Both the position numbers and the translations under genes were made by a program. From positions 1 to 64,000 of the forward strand of contig CASDPB010000060.1 of NCBI GenBank assembly GCA_949282305.1: a stretch of DNA of 64,000 nt, given 5' to 3'. Positions 60,510 through 64,000 of this stretch are shown here, piece by piece. The stretch comes from an uncultured Lentisphaeria bacterium (lineage in GTDB: Bacteria > Verrucomicrobiota > Lentisphaeria > Victivallales > UBA1829). Under the pieces are notes generated by a model. That model saw only the letters and a list, made by a program, of their open reading frames with translations, searched no databases and was not told where the DNA came from. Each line of letters begins with the position of its first letter. Position 1 is the first letter of the stretch.

Positions 60510-62537
60510 TTATTTTTTCCTGACGACATCGACCACGCCGATGCCATGAGGCGGAATCCGCAGTTCGCAATGAATTCCATATTTCCCGTCGCGCCTGGGT
60601 TCCCAGTAAAGGGGACGCCCGCGGAATCCGTTGGCAATGGACATGCTTTCGACGTCACAGGTTGTCAGAAACGCTCCGAGGATATAGCGATGCAGGACAT
60701 TCCCGACCAGATAACGGCTGGTTCCGTCAGCCAGTTTCAGGGCTGTCAGCCTGAAATAATTCGCGTCCGGCAGATTGAATTCCCGGTTGATGCCGATATC
60801 CCCTGCTGTCGCGGCGTTGATGACGGATACCGCATGGCGGTAAAATTCCGGTGACAGCGCCCTGTAGAATTGTTCATGGAAGAAAGTTTTGGGCTCGGGG
60901 ATGTTTCTGAGGTCATCCGCTTCACACTCTGAAACGGGTTCGGAGTATTCCGGTTTCCCGGCAGAATCCCCGTTCAATACCTCAAACTTCATCTGAGTTT
61001 CGTCTCCGTCTGTATTGCCGACGAGGAAGACCTGATGCTTCCGGTATGCCCGGATTTTTTTCTGCTGTTCTTCCGGCAGCAGTCCCGGGTTGATGACCAG
61101 GAGCGGAGTGTCAATTTCCTCCAGATTGTCGATTCTTGCCGCCGCGTCGCAGTTCATGCCGTTCGCCAGAAGATTATAAAAGATATTGGCTGTCAGGCTG
61201 TTGCGGGTTTTCAGGTAGTATTGCAGTTCCGCTTCCACGATTTCATCGCTCCAGAGCAGGGTGACACCTTCTACAGCAACGGGTTCCTCCGCGAATCCAA
61301 GATCCGCCTTTTCAAAGATTTGGCGCCATTCATAGGATTCGATATCGGCGGCAAGGCAGATCTGAAGTCCCTCAAAACATCTTTCAGGTTTTCCTTTTCG
61401 GTCATAGAGATAGAAATTGCTGTAAGAGAGGATTTCCCGTTCAAGAAATGCCGGCGCATGCCGCAGGCTTGACCAGCCTTCCGTAATATCCTGGGTGCAG
61501 CAGTTGAACAGATATTTTCCCGCGGGCGCACAGGCTTTCGTCAGCAGCGACGTTCCCTTGATGACATTGAAGAACGGAAGCGGAAAGTGTGCCTGGCAAG
61601 CGCAGTCGAGCAGTTCGCCCATGGCGCTGCATGTTTCGATCACCAGAAAATCTATTCCGATTTCCGGCAGACGGCGGTAGTCGATGCCGTAACGGTAAAT
61701 CGCCTCCACCGGATCGCGGGTCCAGCAGGTATTGCTGCTGACGATTTTTCCCTGTGAATGGAGACACTTTACGATTTTCCCGAGGTAACTTTCATAGCGT
61801 ATCCGATGGAATTGAATCCATTCCTGCCGCAGTTCGCGGTAAATGTACTGTGCCCGTTCTTCCAGAAGCACCGGGTCGTGATCCGCCTTGCCGTTCCATT
61901 TTTCCGGCAGAAACACCGTGTCCAGAGTGGAGCGGAATTGCTCGATCATGTCGTCGGAATAGTCCGCATGGCAGAGCTGGAACCAGCTGTGATTGTATCC
62001 GTCTGCCAGATGCCAGCCGTCAAAGCCGTAGTCGCGGAGCACGGCGCTTACTTTTTCCAGCAGGAAATCTTCATACAGCCGTCCGTCCGACATGTGACGC
62101 AGGGGATTGATGATGACGTCTGCGGGCTGCATGGAACTGATGCAGCGGTAGCCGACTTCGGGATGCTCACTGACCGCCCATTCCCGATGGAATTTGTTGT
62201 TCAGCGTCAGGGGAAAGATGGAGAACAGAACCTTTACGCCGCGAAGCTGGAACTCCCGGATCAGCCTTTTCAGCTGGAATTTTGTCCACGGCGGTCCGGA
62301 TTTTTTCGGCCCGTCGAAATACGGGTCCATGTATGCGCCGATGTCCGCGGGAAACTCTTCGTCGGTTTCCAGTCCGTTGTGCAGATGGACAAAGTCCGGG
62401 CCCCACATGAAAACGGAGACCGTATCCGGTATCAGTCCCAGATTGTCCAGATATGCCTGCACCCCCATGTCCTCCGCCTGATTGTCAAAGGCGATCAGCT
62501 CCACCCAGAGCGCTTTCCTGTAAGCCGTGTTATTCAT
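60510..62537 (-). CDS. Unassigned TIM-barrel glycosidase-like protein
   Basis: A 675-residue cytoplasmic protein without signal peptide. The first 400 residues look like a (beta/alpha)8 glycosidase: LIREFQLRGVKVLFSIFP, YGFDGWHLADGYNHSW and KIVSSNTCWTRDP. A beta-rich C-terminal domain follows (about 570-675). I cannot name the family. It overlaps the GH130 gene stop by 8 bases and so is co-translated with it. Context with two GH130 enzymes suggests it acts on the same mannose-containing oligosaccharides. Confidence 0.75.
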   Translation of the reverse strand: MNNTAYRKALWVELIAFDNQAEDMGVQAYLDNLGLIPDTVSVFMWGPDFVHLHNGLETDEEFPADIGAYMDPYFDGPKKSGPPWTKFQLKRLIREFQLRGVKVLFSIFPLTLNNKFHREWAVSEHPEVGYRCISSMQPADVIINPLRHMSDGRLYEDFLLEKVSAVLRDYGFDGWHLADGYNHSWFQLCHADYSDDMIEQFRSTLDTVFLPEKWNGKADHDPVLLEERAQYIYRELRQEWIQFHRIRYESYLGKIVKCLHSQGKIVSSNTCWTRDPVEAIYRYGIDYRRLPEIGIDFLVIETCSAMGELLDCACQAHFPLPFFNVIKGTSLLTKACAPAGKYLFNCCTQDITEGWSSLRHAPAFLEREILSYSNFYLYDRKGKPERCFEGLQICLAADIESYEWRQIFEKADLGFAEEPVAVEGVTLLWSDEIVEAELQYYLKTRNSLTANIFYNLLANGMNCDAAARIDNLEEIDTPLLVINPGLLPEEQQKKIRAYRKHQVFLVGNTDGDETQMKFEVLNGDSAGKPEYSEPVSECEADDLRNIPEPKTFFHEQFYRALSPEFYRHAVSVINAATAGDIGINREFNLPDANYFRLTALKLADGTSRYLVGNVLHRYILGAFLTTCDVESMSIANGFRGRPLYWEPRRDGKYGIHCELRIPPHGIGVVDVVRKK

Positions 62538-63546
62538 TGGACCCCCCCGGATGTTGAATCATTTCATTGAGCAGCTGTTCCAGATTGCAGTGCGCGATGC
62601 CGATATATTTGTCTGCGGCGCCGTAGTAGACCAGAAGTTCGCCGTTGATGACGACGTTTCCGCAGGGGAACACCACTCCTTTGTAGCTGTGGCAGCCTGC
62701 CAGCTCATACCATTCCTCCGGTTCAAAGATCGGCTCCTCCGTTCTGGCGATGACGGTGTCCGGATTCTCCAGATCCAGAAGGAGCGCTCCCAGCCTGTAA
62801 TAGTCATCGGAGCCCAGCCCGTGGTAGATGACCAGCCAGCCTTTGTCCGTTTTGAGCGGCGGTGCGTTTGCACCGATTTTCTGTGCCTCCCAGTCGCGGA
62901 CGGGGAAGGCAAGTTTTCTGGAATTGCGGAGCCGCAGAGGATTGTCGGTGTCGGCAAGCCAGATGCCGGGAATCTCCGTGCCGAAAACAGGGCGGTGAAG
63001 ATAATAAAAACGGTTGTGAATTTTTTCCGGAAACAGGATGACGTCATGATCTTCATGCCCCGGTTCCGTGATGAAACCCGCCCGGATCCAGTTGCGCAGG
63101 TCTTTGGAAAATGCGATTGCAGTATTCATGCCGTTGCTGCACAGCGGTTCCGGCAGAGAGGGATCCGGAATAAAGCGGAATTTTCTTTCCGACGGTTTCA
63201 TCCAATACTGTCCGTTGACGAATGGACGGCAGGCATAGGTAAGATAATACCATTCCCCGAATTTCACCAGCCGCGGGTCTTCCACTCCGCCGCCGTCGAC
63301 AAAACCGTCCAGCGGAGAGAGAACCGGGCGGTCGGATGAACGGGTGAAGTGATAACCGTCGGAACTTTCCGCCAGCCCCAGATGCACGATATAGCGGGGA
63401 TCTTTTCCTGCGGCACGGTACAGCAGATAGACTTTGCCCGCCTTTTCATCATGGAAGGCTGCCGGATTGGTTACGACAAGATCCTCCCAGTCGTGACCGG
63501 GTTCCGGTGCGAGAACGGGTTGTTTTGAGAAGCGTGTGAGTTTCAT
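62530..63546 (-). CDS. GH130 mannoside phosphorylase/hydrolase 2
   Basis: A 338-residue GH130 propeller enzyme. The family core GGGVEDPRLVKFGEWYYLTY is intact, with the upstream HLGLAESSDGYHF blade and the later IYHGLGSDDYYRLGALLLD. No signal peptide: cytoplasmic. Its start overlaps the stop of the preceding partial gene (ATGA) and its stop overlaps the glycosidase-like gene, making a three-gene coupled operon. With the GH130 at 58552 it gives this locus two beta-mannoside enzymes of different subgroup, as judged from their low similarity. Confidence 0.92.
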   Translation of the reverse strand: MKLTRFSKQPVLAPEPGHDWEDLVVTNPAAFHDEKAGKVYLLYRAAGKDPRYIVHLGLAESSDGYHFTRSSDRPVLSPLDGFVDGGGVEDPRLVKFGEWYYLTYACRPFVNGQYWMKPSERKFRFIPDPSLPEPLCSNGMNTAIAFSKDLRNWIRAGFITEPGHEDHDVILFPEKIHNRFYYLHRPVFGTEIPGIWLADTDNPLRLRNSRKLAFPVRDWEAQKIGANAPPLKTDKGWLVIYHGLGSDDYYRLGALLLDLENPDTVIARTEEPIFEPEEWYELAGCHSYKGVVFPCGNVVINGELLVYYGAADKYIGIAHCNLEQLLNEMIQHPGGSNE

Positions 63547-64000
63547 TGTTGTTTTCCTGTGTTTTGAAGTTCCACTTCGACGATGGTGAAATCATGGGCG
63601 GCAAGACCGAGTCTGCATTTCCCGTTCTGCAATTCCAGGGGAGAATTGTCCCTCCACCGGTCAACTGCACGGACGGCGCCCGGAACGGAAAGCGTTGTCA
63701 TTGTTTCCGTATCATTCAAATTGGCGACCACAGCCAAAAGCTTTCCATCTTTGCTCCAATAACTTGCATAAACATTTTTGCCCGATGCGGCAACTGCCGG
63801 AGTTTTTTCATAATAGGGATGCCATTGAGCCTCATTTACTCCGAAATCAGACAGTATTTTCCATGCTTTCCCGCACATCCGGTAGTTGTCCTCTTTGAAG
63901 AAGGAGTAGTTGCCGTATGTTTTCATCCAGTAGGTTTCCCTGTGGAGGAGCGCCATTCCCAGAAGGGAAAGCTGCGCGGGCTGGTAGCAGAGATAGTTTC
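63543..64000 (-). CDS. Partial gene, C-terminal end of a glycosidase-like protein
   Basis: The last 151 residues of a minus-strand gene that continues beyond the window; the frame is open to the edge. The end is beta-rich, with NVYASYWSKDGKLLAVVANL and SPLELQNGKCRLGLAAHDF, resembling the C-terminal beta-sandwich of several glycosidases. It may belong to a DUF6067/GH-like enzyme, but I cannot confirm that. It is coupled by ATGA to the GH130 gene and so is part of the same operon. Confidence 0.75.
   Translation of the reverse strand, partial: NYLCYQPAQLSLLGMALLHRETYWMKTYGNYSFFKEDNYRMCGKAWKILSDFGVNEAQWHPYYEKTPAVAASGKNVYASYWSKDGKLLAVVANLNDTETMTTLSVPGAVRAVDRWRDNSPLELQNGKCRLGLAAHDFTIVEVELQNTGKQQ

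Noticed and set aside
1-64000. CRISPR array, tRNA genes, insertion sequences, prophage
   Set aside because: No spaced direct repeats, no tRNA T-loop/acceptor pattern and no transposase, integrase or phage structural genes were seen on reading through.

Overview
The window most likely comes from a Gram-negative, polysaccharide-degrading bacterium of the PVC superphylum, probably Lentisphaerota (Victivallis-like). This rests on three prepilin-like proteins with an FTLIELL leader (two with the H-X9-DG C-terminal motif, one with a variant), DUF4838, GHL6 and GH130-type carbohydrate enzymes, many LacI/GntR/AraC sugar regulators, an ECF sigma factor paired with a membrane Ser/Thr kinase, and SUMF1-domain proteins. 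This is inference from gene content; no rRNA or tRNA is present. About 53 protein genes are supported. I see no phage, insertion sequence, CRISPR array or tRNA.

Layout. 251-4463 (-): GntR/LacI-type regulator, pseudopilin, exported DUF4838 enzyme. 4663-9626: AraC regulator divergent from a four-gene corrinoid methyl-transfer operon (UroD-like methyltransferase, corrinoid protein, short iron-sulfur/ASKHA activator, DUF1638) with a structured leader. 9766-13679: orphan Panacea protein, then LysR divergent from a lipoprotein esterase and a Tat/lipobox aldo-keto reductase. 13714-21000: two SUMF1-domain proteins, Ogt, and an MBL hydrolase - ECF sigma - Ser/Thr kinase operon, then GNAT. 21096-24111 (-): LacI, Gfo/Idh oxidoreductase, NagB. 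24382-26681: rhamnose isomerase divergent from an AraC regulator. 26937-33954 (+): GntR/LacI regulator, CapA-like protein, pseudopilin, 1189-residue exported protein.

34144-42998 (+) is a tight Tad-like operon (CpaB, FHA-CpaF ATPase, TadB, TadC, DUF192, FHA membrane protein, PEGA lipoprotein, six-helix membrane protein, RsmG). Then come Pta (-), a Nif11-like/J-domain pair (+), a sialate O-acetylesterase (-), two paralogous lipoproteins (-), a possible decayed GH2 fragment, a GHL6-type glycosidase (-) and an ABC exporter (-). 53813-58205 (-) repeats the regulator - pseudopilin - exported enzyme order with LacI and a pectate-lyase-like beta-helix protein. The right end holds two GH130 enzymes, a PocR-AraC regulator, an unassigned glycosidase-like protein and a partial gene running off the window.

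The main theme is modular: a one-component sugar sensor, then a dedicated prepilin-like protein, then a large exported carbohydrate-active protein, three times in 64 kb. The Tad-like operon is an assembly machine without its own visible pilin, secretin or prepilin peptidase. Several consensus promoters with overlapping palindromes point to autoregulated sensors.
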